A stretch of 64,000 bases of DNA. Origin: Lachnospiraceae bacterium (lineage in GTDB: Bacteria > Bacillota > Clostridia > Lachnospirales > Lachnospiraceae). How positions within the stretch are numbered: position 1 is the first letter of the stretch; every line of letters begins with the position of its first letter. The stretch spans positions 62,001 to 126,000 of the forward strand of contig SVFH01000005.1 in NCBI GenBank assembly GCA_015056945.1. The letters are read 5' to 3'. The position numbers and the translations under genes were made by a program. The notes beneath the pieces are model-generated. The model saw only the letters and a program-made list of their open reading frames with translations, searched no databases and had not been told where the DNA came from. This document shows positions 36,539 through 45,763 of this stretch, piece by piece.

Positions 36539-37270
36539 CTATAAATCAATTACTTCTATCTTCCATCCGGTGATTTTGAGTATTTCACCTATTTCATCCA
36601 CGGAATATCCGGTCTGCTCGCTTACTTCCTGCAAAGTAACTTTACGTAACAACTCTTCTGATAAAGCATTCGCCTTTTCTAAAATATGATTGGCCTTCTC
36701 AAGTATTTCTTCCAGCTCACCCTGTTCGTCATTGTTTTCACAGATTAATTCTTCCATTGCTTTCATAATCATCTGTGCAATCATCTCTTCAGCCTCAGCG
36801 GCACTTTCCTGACTGCCAAGCATATCCATCAATGTCGCAAGTGCTACATTTCCTTCTCCGATTAAATCCTCCAGCAGTACGCCCTGTCCGACATACAACT
36901 TGGCGATATCAACAACCTGCGGCAAAAATGCCTGTATCAATTCACCAAGCACATCCTTCTCCCCGGCCATCGCCGAAAGCAAAAGTGCTTCTTTTCGTCC
37001 TGACGGACAAGGAGGAAGCTCTTTTAACTCCTGTAAATACATATCCAAATAGTGACGGTCTTCCCCCGTCACGTAGTCATCCGGATTGGCAGGTTCGTCC
37101 ACACCGATTCTTGCATCTTTCAAATATTGTAAAACAAGCGACTTTTGTTCCTTATCCAGCGACAATACCGAAAGCTGTTCTTCAAGTTGTTCGCTCGTAA
37201 TCATATTCCCCTGCATTGCAGCAAGTTCTTTTAATTGTGACAATGCTTCTACAAAAACAGAACGATCCAT
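36539..37270 (-). CDS. Degenerate sigma-70-like protein lacking promoter-recognition regions
   Basis: 243 residues. Residues about 70-90 (DRHYLDMYLQELKELP) resemble sigma region 1.2. Residues about 108-150 (LIQAFLPQVVDIAKLYVGQGVLLEDLIGEGNVALATLM) resemble regions 2.1-2.2, the main core-RNA-polymerase contact. Residues about 210-235 (RKVTLQEVSEQTGYSVDEIGEILKITG) resemble region 3.0. The -10 recognition part (2.3-2.4) is replaced by an acidic helical stretch, and region 4 is absent. It could bind RNA polymerase without recognising promoters. A decoy or modulator role is inference. Confidence 0.65.
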   Translation of the reverse strand: MDRSVFVEALSQLKELAAMQGNMITSEQLEEQLSVLSLDKEQKSLVLQYLKDARIGVDEPANPDDYVTGEDRHYLDMYLQELKELPPCPSGRKEALLLSAMAGEKDVLGELIQAFLPQVVDIAKLYVGQGVLLEDLIGEGNVALATLMDMLGSQESAAEAEEMIAQMIMKAMEELICENNDEQGELEEILEKANHILEKANALSEELLRKVTLQEVSEQTGYSVDEIGEILKITGWKIEVIDL

Positions 37271-37285
37271 GACCTTCCTCCTGCT

Positions 37286-38179
37286 CTATTCATTCTTTTT
37301 AACATGTTCGTGTGTAAATAAGTGTTCCGAGCAATATTCATAATTTCCTTCACACTTTGAACAATAACGAAACTGTAAATTCGGATTACTCTCTGCGGTC
37401 TGTCCGCAAATCGCACATTTGTGGCGACTCACGGCACTCGCTTTTTTAATTTTAACTTTATAATCCCGCTGTCTTTTCATTTCCTTCGGTGATTTATAAA
37501 GTCCTCTTTTCGTCCAAGCAAAAAATAAAATAACATTCATAAGAGACATAGAAATCGTAATGAAGGATAATATTCCGTATGCAATTCCCGCCTGAAACGC
37601 AAGAAAAACATTAAACGCCATAAGAATCACGTAAATAATACCGAGCACTTTGGCCTTAATCGGAAAAATATATAAAACCAGAAATCGCGCATCCGGGTAC
37701 ATAATCGCATATGCAAAAAAGATTGACATATCAATATAATACGCTCCCGTCGTATTTCCGATAAACAAAGCCCAGAACAAGCCCTCGGGAATCAAACCTC
37801 CCTGGCTTAAGACAAATGCCAGTAAAGTTACAATTACCTTTCCTGCAAAGATGAAGAAAAATCCACCAAAAATAAACAGGTTAAACAAAAAACTTCCCCA
37901 GGTATTTTCCAGTGTCCTTCCTACCACAAAAAAGAAATACAAAGCAAGGAGGATAAAAAACAGATTCGTCGAATAATCAGGAACCATAATCCATGTTACC
38001 AGACGCCATACCTGTCCTTGCAGAATCTGATAAAAATTCAGTGCAAGTGCATCCGTAGCCACCGGATTAATAAAATACAGAATATATCCGATTGCATAAA
38101 GAATCACCATATACAAAGGTAGATTGCGAATTGCATATTTACCGAATTTGCGTTCAAGTTTTGCAAGTAATTTACTCAT
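37286..38179 (-). CDS. Rhomboid-like membrane protein without catalytic serine, with C-terminal zinc ribbon
   Basis: 297 residues. Six or so membrane segments span about 18-215, including the rhomboid-like WR motif (GQVWRLVTW) and a GRTLENTWGSFLFNLF segment. The catalytic GxSG and His of active rhomboids are not present, so it is probably a pseudoprotease, comparable to derlin-type proteins. After a basic linker (KEMKRQRDYKVKIKK) the C-terminus has a zinc-binding pattern: CAICG, CSKC, then C and several His. Its role is unknown. It ends 15 bp before the sigma-like gene. Confidence 0.8.
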   Translation of the reverse strand: MSKLLAKLERKFGKYAIRNLPLYMVILYAIGYILYFINPVATDALALNFYQILQGQVWRLVTWIMVPDYSTNLFFILLALYFFFVVGRTLENTWGSFLFNLFIFGGFFFIFAGKVIVTLLAFVLSQGGLIPEGLFWALFIGNTTGAYYIDMSIFFAYAIMYPDARFLVLYIFPIKAKVLGIIYVILMAFNVFLAFQAGIAYGILSFITISMSLMNVILFFAWTKRGLYKSPKEMKRQRDYKVKIKKASAVSRHKCAICGQTAESNPNLQFRYCSKCEGNYEYCSEHLFTHEHVKKNE

Positions 38180-38211
38180 AGTCAGTCACCTCTATAAACC
38201 AAAATCAAATG

Positions 38212-39129
38212 CTATTCTTCTTTTGTCCAATCATACGGTGTACTCTGATATACGTAGTAGTTCAACCAGTTACTGTACAAATTAATACTATGCGATCTCC
38301 ATGTAAGCAGTGCCTCCTTAGAAGGATCGTCCTGAGGATAATAATGATACGGTATTTCAGGATTGAGCCCTTTGTTGCAGTCACGTCTGTACTCATTATC
38401 CAAAGTAATCCTGTCGTATTCGGAATGTCCGGTCACAAAAATCTGCTTCCCGCCCTCCGAAATCGCAATATAGATACCGGCATCCTTAGATTCCGCCAAA
38501 ACAGTCAGTCCTTCACACGCATGTACCGCATCAGCAGGAACCTCTGTGTAGCGGCTGTGAGGTGCCAAAAAGACATCATCAAACCCTCTGACAAGCGGTT
38601 CTTTTCTCTTATATACCACATGTTCATAAATGCCTGTAAGTTTCTTTGGCAATGTAACCTTGTCCAAACCAAAATGATAATATAAGCCTGCCTGTGCTCC
38701 CCAGCAAATGTGAAAGGTCGAAGTAACATGTGTCTTGGTCCATTCCATAATATCACATAGTTCGTCCCAGTAATCCACTTCATTAAACTCCAACAATTCC
38801 ACCGGTGCACCGGTAATAATCATACCGTCAAACTTCTGTTCCCGCACATCATCTATTGTTGTATAAAATTTATTCAGATGATTCGTAGATGTATTCTGCG
38901 ACACATGACTTTTCACGTGCATAAAGCTGACATCTACCTGCAGCGGCGTATTGGACAATACACGCAACAACTGCAGCTCCGTCTCTTCTTTCAAGGGCAT
39001 CAGATTCAAAATACATACTTTCAGTGCACGAATGTCCTGATGACTTGCACGAAACTCATCCATAACAAATATATTTTCATTTTCAAGACGTTCCTTTGCC
39101 GGAAGTTCACTTTGTATTCTGATTGGCAT
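38212..39129 (-). CDS. metA: Homoserine O-acetyltransferase (MetA family)
   Basis: 305 residues from the ATG at 39129 behind AAGGTGG (the longer frame begins at a GTG). The catalytic Cys142 is in HICWGAQAG and the supporting His235/Glu237 in FVTGHSEYD; the numbering matches the family. Residue 111 is Glu ([10 protein letters not shown]), the residue linked to acetyl-CoA rather than succinyl-CoA use in Bacillus-type enzymes. It activates homoserine for methionine synthesis. No SAM riboswitch is visible upstream. Confidence 0.96.
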   Translation of the reverse strand: MPIRIQSELPAKERLENENIFVMDEFRASHQDIRALKVCILNLMPLKEETELQLLRVLSNTPLQVDVSFMHVKSHVSQNTSTNHLNKFYTTIDDVREQKFDGMIITGAPVELLEFNEVDYWDELCDIMEWTKTHVTSTFHICWGAQAGLYYHFGLDKVTLPKKLTGIYEHVVYKRKEPLVRGFDDVFLAPHSRYTEVPADAVHACEGLTVLAESKDAGIYIAISEGGKQIFVTGHSEYDRITLDNEYRRDCNKGLNPEIPYHYYPQDDPSKEALLTWRSHSINLYSNWLNYYVYQSTPYDWTKEE

Positions 39130-39243
39130 TTGCTCCACCTTATCCTTTTGCTAAAATTCTACAACGAATAATTTTATCATATATTCAAGTTCTTCGCAAC
39201 CAAAAGCCCCCAAAGGTAAATAAAAAATGATGACGAGCATTTT

Positions 39244-41208
39244 TTACGAAAGTGTCAATCCATACTGCTTCAAGAATTCTTCTTCCGAAAGAATGGATAC
39301 GCCAAGCTCTCTTGCCTTTTTATTTTTAGAAGACGTGGATGTTGTATCGTTATTAATCAAACATTCTGTTTTGGCCGATACGCTTCCTGCCACCTTACCG
39401 CCGTAACCTTCAATATATTCCTTAAAAGCACTTCGGTCCTGAAACAGATTTAAACTTCCGGTCACAACAAATGTTTTACCCATAACTGCTTCATTATTTC
39501 CCTGTAATTCAACCTGCTCCAAATGAAGCTCATCCAATAACGCATCCCATAACTCACGCATGGATGGTTCTTTGAAAAAGGCGCAAAAGCTTGTGGCCAA
39601 AACCTCTCCAAACCCTTCCACCGCCGAAACTTCTTCCTGCGTGGCATTCACAAGACGATTGGCATCATAGGAAAAATCCCTGCAAATCTGTTTTGCCATG
39701 GCAACACCTATTCCTTCAATCCCCAATCCGTACAGCAGACGCGGCAAAGTTGTATTTCTGGCTTTTTCCACACTTGCAATCAAATTCTCATAGGATTTCT
39801 CACCAAATCCTTCCATAGAAACAATTTCATCACGATACCGTTCCAGATGAAAAAGATCCGTATAATCTTTCACAAATCCTGCCTGCACAAATTTTTCAAG
39901 CGTCGCTTCGCTTAAGCCTTCCATATTCAGCGCGTCACGACTCACAAATAATGTCAGTGCTTTTAGTTTTTTGACCGGACATAATTCATTTTTACAATAT
40001 AAAGACTGAACATCATTCACAGCCTCTATAAAGGTTTCATGTCCGCAGACAGGACAAACTTGCGGAATTTCAACTGTATCCGACTGCGTAATATTCTCAG
40101 CAATCTGCGGAATAATCATATTGGCTTTATACACCTTAATTCTGTCTCCGATCCCGAGTTTTAAAGAACGCATCACACTGATATTATGGACACTTGCCCT
40201 ACTCACCGTAGTTCCTTCCAATTCAACCGGCTCAAAAATCGCAACAGGATTAATCAAACCCGTTCTGCTCGGACTCCACTCAATCTCTTTTAAAATGGTT
40301 TCGCAAACCTCATCCTGCCATTTAAAAGCAATGGCATCTCGCGGGAATTTAGCTGTTCTTCCGAGAGATTTCCCGTAAGCAATATCATCAAATAACAGCA
40401 CCAGTCCGTCAGAAGGAATATCATAGTCTGCAACTTTCTTTGCGAAATATTCTACATTCTCTGCCATTGTCTGCGCCGTCACTTCTCTATACTCTACCAC
40501 TTCGAAGCCCTGGTTTTTCATAAACTCAAACTGTTCCTTACGTGTAGCAGCATCTTCTCCCTCTGCCTCTACCAGGGAAAACGCATAGAATCTGACATTT
40601 CGTTTCGCCGTCACTTCGTTGTTTAACTGGCGCACGGTACCACTGCATAAATTCCTCGGATTTTTATACTGTTCTTTCGCATCCGTAATCTTCTTATTAA
40701 TTTCCTCAAAATCCGAATAGCAAATCACAGCCTCACCACGCAAAATCACCTTACCTGCAAAAGGAATCTGTAACGGAACATTACGAAATACGGAAGCATT
40801 ATTCGTAACAATTTCTCCCACTTCCCCATTTCCTCTTGTAATTGCCTTTTGCAATTTATGATTTTCATATTCCAAAACTACAGTCAGGCCGTCCAGCTTC
40901 CATGACAAAAGACCTTTTTTATCTAAAAGAAATGCCGCTAATTCTTCTCGATCCTTTGTTTTGGCAAGCGAAAGCATAGGTTGGGCATGCTTCTCTTTCG
41001 GCAATTCCGCCACTGCTTCATACCCGACACGGACCGTAGGACTTCCGGCAAGCACCACACCGAGCTCCTGCTCTAATGATTCCAATTCATCATACAATTT
41101 ATCATACTCGAAATTACTCATGATTTCTTCATCTTTGGCATAATAAGCATAGGATGCTTCATTCAATATTTTCACAAGTTCTTTCATTCTGTCTGTTTTT
41201 TGATTCAT
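39244..41208 (-). CDS. ligA: NAD-dependent DNA ligase
   Basis: 654 residues from the ATG at 41208. The nucleotidyl-transferase Lys is near residue 104 in SWKLDGLTV, a slightly divergent KxDG. Zinc ligands CPVCGHETF and CKNELCPVKK, helix-hairpin-helix repeats and a C-terminal BRCT domain (GKTFVVTGSLNLFQDRSAF) follow. It seals nicks during replication and repair. It starts 2 bp after the pseudouridine synthase stop. Confidence 0.96.
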   Translation of the reverse strand: MNQKTDRMKELVKILNEASYAYYAKDEEIMSNFEYDKLYDELESLEQELGVVLAGSPTVRVGYEAVAELPKEKHAQPMLSLAKTKDREELAAFLLDKKGLLSWKLDGLTVVLEYENHKLQKAITRGNGEVGEIVTNNASVFRNVPLQIPFAGKVILRGEAVICYSDFEEINKKITDAKEQYKNPRNLCSGTVRQLNNEVTAKRNVRFYAFSLVEAEGEDAATRKEQFEFMKNQGFEVVEYREVTAQTMAENVEYFAKKVADYDIPSDGLVLLFDDIAYGKSLGRTAKFPRDAIAFKWQDEVCETILKEIEWSPSRTGLINPVAIFEPVELEGTTVSRASVHNISVMRSLKLGIGDRIKVYKANMIIPQIAENITQSDTVEIPQVCPVCGHETFIEAVNDVQSLYCKNELCPVKKLKALTLFVSRDALNMEGLSEATLEKFVQAGFVKDYTDLFHLERYRDEIVSMEGFGEKSYENLIASVEKARNTTLPRLLYGLGIEGIGVAMAKQICRDFSYDANRLVNATQEEVSAVEGFGEVLATSFCAFFKEPSMRELWDALLDELHLEQVELQGNNEAVMGKTFVVTGSLNLFQDRSAFKEYIEGYGGKVAGSVSAKTECLINNDTTSTSSKNKKARELGVSILSEEEFLKQYGLTLS

Positions 41209-41209
41209 T

Positions 41210-41932
41210 TCACTTTTCCCCCACACTCATATTGGAAAGACGGTTTAATTCGTCAAGCTCATCTCCTGTTATCCGTCTCCATTCACCTTCTTTTAAATCC
41301 TTCAATAAAATATTCATTACCCGCACCCGCTTCAATTTGGTGACCTGATATCCGAAAGTTTTACACATTCTTCGTATCTGTCGGTTCAATCCCTGTGTTA
41401 ATACGATGCGAAAAGTATACTCACCAACCATCATCACCTCACAAGGACGGGTTGTTGTTTCTAATTCCTTTAAATAAACACCTTTTCTCATTTTATCAAG
41501 AAATTGTTCTGTTATCTTTTTGTCGGTCCGGACAATATACTCTTTTTCATGACCGTTTGCACCGCGCATCATCTGCTCAATCAACATTCCGTCATTCGTA
41601 AGAAGCAACAATCCTTCAGAATCACGATCCAAACGTCCTGCATAATTCAACTGTACCGGATATTTCACGACATCAGCAATCGTAATCTTTGCATGACTGT
41701 CTTTCTGCGTACAGGTTACTCCGACCGGTTTATAATATGCAATCACATGCTGTTCTTCACAACGTCTTACTCTTTTCCCATATACCAAAACCTCATCCGT
41801 ATCCTCAACACGCATTGCATTTGCCGCAACAACACCGTTTATATATACCACACCTGCTTCGACAAGCTTATCCGCTTCCCTTCTCGATGCAACACCTGCA
41901 TCTGCCAAAAATTTATTGATGCGTACACCCAT
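41210..41932 (-). CDS. 23S rRNA pseudouridine synthase, RluF/RluB type
   Basis: 240 residues from the ATG at 41932 behind AGGGAGC. An S4 domain (RINKFLADAGVASRREADKLVEAG) precedes the synthase domain with the catalytic Asp in GRLDRDSEGLLLLTNDG and motif RQIRRMCKTFGY. RluB/E/F-type enzymes modify 23S rRNA helices. RluF is the best match, with some uncertainty. Confidence 0.85.
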   Translation of the reverse strand: MGVRINKFLADAGVASRREADKLVEAGVVYINGVVAANAMRVEDTDEVLVYGKRVRRCEEQHVIAYYKPVGVTCTQKDSHAKITIADVVKYPVQLNYAGRLDRDSEGLLLLTNDGMLIEQMMRGANGHEKEYIVRTDKKITEQFLDKMRKGVYLKELETTTRPCEVMMVGEYTFRIVLTQGLNRQIRRMCKTFGYQVTKLKRVRVMNILLKDLKEGEWRRITGDELDELNRLSNMSVGEK

Positions 41933-42009
41933 AAAAATGCTCCCTATCTTTCGTTCCATGATACAAACAAGGTTCATAACCTCTTCGATTATGAACCTTC
42001 TTTTGTTAT

Positions 42010-43245
42010 TTATTCAACATACTCAGACTTTACATATGCAGTCTGACCTTCATATTTCACTTTGGTCCAGCCGTTGTCCAGTTTTTCAATCAGTTCAAGC
42101 TTTGTTCCCTGATATGCAAGTCCTAATTTTTGCGCTGTTTCACTTGCTTCTGCACGAACATTCACATTCTCTTTCACCTTCACGTACTTACCGGTTGTGC
42201 TCTCATCAGCGTCGTCAGCATCGTTGCCGCCGTCATCCAGTGAAACAAGATATTCGGACTTAATATATCCTTCTTTACCTTCATAAACAACCTTACTCCA
42301 TCCGTTTAACTTCTGTTCAAGTCTTGTCAGGACAGTTCCGGTTGTAACTTTACCGAGTTTGTCGGCAGTCTCGCTGTCAGAGCTTCGTACATTAACCGTT
42401 GTCGTAGCTTTTACCTGCTCACTTCCTGTTTCCGTACCGGCCGTATCCTGTTCAGAGGATTCCGGTTCCGTCGTTTCAGAAGATGCAACAAGCGCTTCAC
42501 TTGTTTCACGGATTGCGATACGCTTCACTACTTCATCCGTTACCAATGCCTCAAACCCGTCCATAAATGTCTTTAATTCTTCATTCTGATCAAGAAGTGT
42601 ATCATATTCCAGCTTTACGGTTTTGTACAAGTCCTGTACTTCCTGCTGCATATATGCCTCGTAAAAAGATGCGCATACCGCTTCACTCATATCTGCTTTG
42701 CGATAGATATGATATTCACCGGCTTCGTTCGGACAATAATAAAATCCGCTCAATCCGGGAACCAGCATATCAAAATCTTTCATTTTTAATTGATAATAAA
42801 CATACACAAAATAAGAATTCTCGTCATGTCCCTGTTGTGAATAACACTTAATATCATTATAAGATTCTACATATTCACTCTTAACAGAAATCGTAACGAG
42901 CTCATCTTCACTCACATACAGAAGATACTTCTTTATTGTTTCTGCATCATCTTCGGCAAGCGCTTTATGATACTCTTCAACCACACGCTTCATTTCCGGA
43001 TCCGCATCACACTGTAAAGTTAAATCTTTTTCAGGTTCTTCCTGTGCGGAATCGGATTCAGACACTTCCGCATCACTCTTTCCGGGGTCCGTCGTTACCA
43101 GATTATCTTTGGACGCAATACCAAAAACAACAACGCCTACCACAGCTACCGTTACAGCAAACAAAATGGATGCTGCAAGAATAGAGTGCTTCATAATCCA
43201 TGTATGCAGGGTAACAGTAAAGAAAGTTTTAACTGCTTTCATCAT
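42010..43245 (-). CDS. Membrane-anchored protein with two SH3b domains
   Basis: About 411 residues from the ATG at 43245; the longer frame runs into the tRNA gene and is not real. A membrane segment (about 20-42) is followed by an acidic Ser/Glu/Asp-rich linker and an external domain. Two bacterial SH3 domains follow (TTVNVRSSDSETADKLG and ENVNVRAEASETAQKLG, each ending GYIKSEYL or AYVKSEYV). SH3b domains usually bind peptidoglycan. There is no catalytic domain. Confidence 0.9.
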   Translation of the reverse strand: MMKAVKTFFTVTLHTWIMKHSILAASILFAVTVAVVGVVVFGIASKDNLVTTDPGKSDAEVSESDSAQEEPEKDLTLQCDADPEMKRVVEEYHKALAEDDAETIKKYLLYVSEDELVTISVKSEYVESYNDIKCYSQQGHDENSYFVYVYYQLKMKDFDMLVPGLSGFYYCPNEAGEYHIYRKADMSEAVCASFYEAYMQQEVQDLYKTVKLEYDTLLDQNEELKTFMDGFEALVTDEVVKRIAIRETSEALVASSETTEPESSEQDTAGTETGSEQVKATTTVNVRSSDSETADKLGKVTTGTVLTRLEQKLNGWSKVVYEGKEGYIKSEYLVSLDDGGNDADDADESTTGKYVKVKENVNVRAEASETAQKLGLAYQGTKLELIEKLDNGWTKVKYEGQTAYVKSEYVE

Positions 43246-43295
43246 ACTCAGTTTACCTGATTCCTTTCTTTGAAACAGATTTGCAGATATCAAAA

Positions 43296-43367
43296 TGCAC
43301 CCGACAGGAATCGAACCTGCATTAAAGGCGTCGGAGGCCTTCGTTCTATCCATTAGACTACGGGTGC
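43296..43367 (-). tRNA. tRNA-Arg (anticodon CCG)
   Basis: The 72-nt cloverleaf reads GCACCCG ... CGGGTGC-A, with anticodon stem AAGGC/GCCTT and loop CTCCGAC, giving anticodon CCG at 43334-43332. The T loop is TTCGATT. The 3' CCA is not encoded; TTTTG follows. Confidence 0.95.
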
Positions 43368-43369
43368 CT

Positions 43370-43416
43370 GCAAACGATGGCGTAAAAATATTACAATTTT
43401 ATTACGTCATCGTTGC
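43370..43416 (-). other. Long imperfect hairpin 2 bp upstream of tRNA-Arg
   Basis: The minus strand forms a stem of about 16 base pairs with two mismatches and one bulge, from GCAACGATG at one end to CATCGTTTGC at the other, with no T run. It lies in the 5' leader of the tRNA transcript. The rest of the gap to 43552 shows nothing else. Confidence 0.5.
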
Positions 43417-43551
43417 TAATCATATCATAAAGAAGACTGTTTGTCTAGTATTTCAAGAAGCTTGCGGTCGAAAATCCATTTCCAAAAAACGTCATTCTTC
43501 CTCACTTTTCAACAAAGAATACAATACATTTTGTAGTTAAATGTCTTAATT

Positions 43552-44457
43552 TTACAGACTGATTACTTTATCCTCCTTCAGCAAATAAAGGTACACGCCA
43601 TCCGAAAGAACTTCCTGTGCATCAACCTGTGTTTCATTTACCTCTGTTACCATTTGCTTCAGATTCTCCCTGTCGTATCCGTTTTTTGCTGTTATCAGAA
43701 TCACTTCATGCACAGAACTTGGTAAAATAATTATATCCGTCCCCTGTTCCTCTGCAAAATTACGCAGCACATCCGGATATAAAATTGCAGCAGCTCCGCA
43801 CAGACGTTTCTCATTGCTTAATACATACATCCCGGTCTGACCGATTTGCTCTGTGAGCAAAACCTCATCCTCTTCCTGTGAAAAGGAATACAATTCACCA
43901 AGAATTTCTTCCATGGTTCGCAAATCAGGCGGTAACAGACGAGGCGTGTTTTCCAAAGCAATCTTATAAATTTCTTCTTCGCTCTTTTGCCAGAGTGTAA
44001 GATGTGAATTGCGAATTAAAATAGTTGCATTCCCAAGTTCCCGGCTCTGAACCATGCACAAAAAGACAATTGCAAAATCCAGATATCGCACATGAGGTAC
44101 CTCTTCAAGCAAGGTCTTATTTTTCTCATAATTTACCAATTTATATATTATTGTTTCTTTTGCCTTTTCAAACTCGGTAAAAAAAGAAATATCTATATTC
44201 TCTTTATACGTATCATTTACATAAATCCCATGAATTTCACGCACAATTTCAGATATCTTTTTTCCTTTCAGAAACTCATGATAAAACTCTTCCAAATAAA
44301 TTGTCGGCGAGATATTTCTGCTTTCTGCATATATAGTAATTCCGTGCAACACTACGCCATTATTCTTTGTAATACTGTGAATGGAAACTTTGGTCTCCTG
44401 TTTCATCAATTCTTCCAATTCTTCTCTGATTGTTTCTGCGAATTCATTAAACTTCAA
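43552..44457 (-). CDS. DUF5688 protein
   Basis: 301 residues. It starts at TTG 44457 behind GAGGAT; there is no in-frame ATG near. The C-terminal half is characteristic: GMYVLSNEKRLCGAAAILYPDVLRNFAEEQG and IILPSSVHEVILITA, with ISPTIYLEEFYHEF in the N-terminal half. This family is common in Lachnospiraceae, mostly without known function. It has no membrane segment. Confidence 0.85.
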   Translation of the reverse strand: MKFNEFAETIREELEELMKQETKVSIHSITKNNGVVLHGITIYAESRNISPTIYLEEFYHEFLKGKKISEIVREIHGIYVNDTYKENIDISFFTEFEKAKETIIYKLVNYEKNKTLLEEVPHVRYLDFAIVFLCMVQSRELGNATILIRNSHLTLWQKSEEEIYKIALENTPRLLPPDLRTMEEILGELYSFSQEEDEVLLTEQIGQTGMYVLSNEKRLCGAAAILYPDVLRNFAEEQGTDIIILPSSVHEVILITAKNGYDRENLKQMVTEVNETQVDAQEVLSDGVYLYLLKEDKVISL

Positions 44458-44501
44458 TATCTAATCCTCTCTTTCACGCAATTATTTATCGTCCTTTGCG
44501 C

Positions 44502-44534
44502 AAAAAAAGACAATGAACCTAAATTCATTGTCTT
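44502..44534 (-). terminator. Terminator of efp
   Basis: A minus-strand stem AAGACAATGAA/TTCATTGTCTT with a short loop is followed by seven T. It lies 25 bp after the efp stop. Confidence 0.92.
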
Positions 44535-44558
44535 ATAAGTCATATTCAAAATATGCAA

Positions 44559-45116
44559 TTATACTCTACTGAGGTATTCGCCTGTTCTTGTATCAATCTT
44601 AATCTTGTCACCAATTTCAACAAACAGAGGAACACTTACAACAGCACCTGTTTCTACAGTTGCAGGCTTACTTGCACCTGTTGCTGTATCACCCTTAAAT
44701 CCGGGTTCTGTTTCAGTAATATCCAATTCTACAAACAGAGGCGGTTCAATCGCGAATACGCTTCCGTTGTGTGAACACATTTTAACCATTTCATTTTCTT
44801 TTACGAATTTAAGAGCATCGCCGATTTCATCTTTATTTAATGCGATCTGCTCATAAGTTTCGGTATCCATGAAGTTAAACATGTCACCATCTGAGTACAA
44901 ATACTGCATATCCTTTCTGTCAATACGTGCCAAAGGACATTTCTCGGTAGGTCTGAAAGTTCTTTCAATCACACCACCACTCTTGATGTTTTTCAACTTT
45001 GTACGAACGAAAGCAGCTCCCTTTCCGGGTTTAACATGCTGAAATTCAACAATCTGAAAAACGTTGCTATCCAACTCAATCGTAATACCATTTCTAAAAT
45101 CTCCGGCAGAAATCAT
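44559..45116 (-). CDS. efp: Elongation factor P
   Basis: 185 residues, the standard length. Three beta-barrel domains are recognisable: the modified-lysine loop [10 protein letters not shown] in domain [11 protein letters not shown] and the C-terminal [24 protein letters not shown]. It rescues ribosomes stalled at proline stretches. It starts behind AGGAGG and has its own promoter and terminator. Confidence 0.98.
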   Translation of the reverse strand: MISAGDFRNGITIELDSNVFQIVEFQHVKPGKGAAFVRTKLKNIKSGGVIERTFRPTEKCPLARIDRKDMQYLYSDGDMFNFMDTETYEQIALNKDEIGDALKFVKENEMVKMCSHNGSVFAIEPPLFVELDITETEPGFKGDTATGASKPATVETGAVVSVPLFVEIGDKIKIDTRTGEYLSRV

Positions 45117-45157
45117 TATTTCTTCCTCCTAAATATTTACATAATAATTCAAAATCT

Positions 45158-45186
45158 AGTTTAATATAAGAAGAGGCATATTTCAA
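45158..45186 (-). promoter_or_regulatory. Promoter of efp
   Basis: A minus-strand TTGAAA (45186-45181) lies 17 bp from TAAACT (45163-45158), about 42 bp before the efp start. The -10 is weak. Confidence 0.5.
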
Positions 45187-45205
45187 CTGATTTTTTAAAA
45201 TTTTT

Positions 45206-45763
45206 CTATTTTTTCTGTTTTTTGCCTCTTTTTTTATCATTCTTTGCCGTTCCTGCATTTTCATTTCCGGTTTTTTTTAAATATTCCCGCAAAACAATCC
45301 ACTCCAATTTCCTCTTCAGAACAATCTGGATTTCCTCTTTCGGATTCATCGGCTTCACCAGAATGTGATACATTCCCGTTCTCTTTGCGCCCCAGACATC
45401 AGTAAAAAGCTGATCTCCGACAAAAAGTGTGTCAGAGCAGTTCGTCCCCATATATTCCATGGCTTTACGATAGTTTTTACGTGATGGCTTTCCCGCTTTA
45501 TGAATAAAAGGAATTTGTTGTCCGTCATCAAATTTTCTGACACGTTCTTCTTTGTTATTCGAAAGTAAAAAGACCTGCATGCCTAAAGCTCTCAGGCGTG
45601 CAATCAACGCGCGGCTTCTCTCATCAGAAGGCGCCCCATGCGGCACAAGCGTATTATCAATATCAAAAATAACCGCCCGGTATCCCGCCTCATGAAAAGC
45701 TTCGTAATCGATTTCGTATGCAGAATTTACATATTCACTCGGATAAAAAAATTGAAACATCAT
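45206..45763 (-). CDS. YqeG-family HAD phosphatase
   Basis: 185 residues. HAD motif I is VIFDIDNTLVPHG, motif II VFLLSNN, the Lys is in KAGKPSRKN and motif III is FVGDQLFTDVWGAKRTGM. This is the YqeG (HAD IIIA) family. The C-terminus is very Lys-rich. The start overlaps the stop of the ABC ATPase gene (TAATG), so it may belong to the transporter operon. Confidence 0.92.
   Translation of the reverse strand: MMFQFFYPSEYVNSAYEIDYEAFHEAGYRAVIFDIDNTLVPHGAPSDERSRALIARLRALGMQVFLLSNNKEERVRKFDDGQQIPFIHKAGKPSRKNYRKAMEYMGTNCSDTLFVGDQLFTDVWGAKRTGMYHILVKPMNPKEEIQIVLKRKLEWIVLREYLKKTGNENAGTAKNDKKRGKKQKK

Noticed and set aside
39224-39247. A/T-only hairpin after ligA as a terminator
   Set aside because: The stem is almost all A-U and weak; evidence is insufficient.
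42010-43353. Long start of the SH3 protein at 43353
   Set aside because: That extension runs through the tRNA-Arg gene; the ATG at 43245 is used instead.
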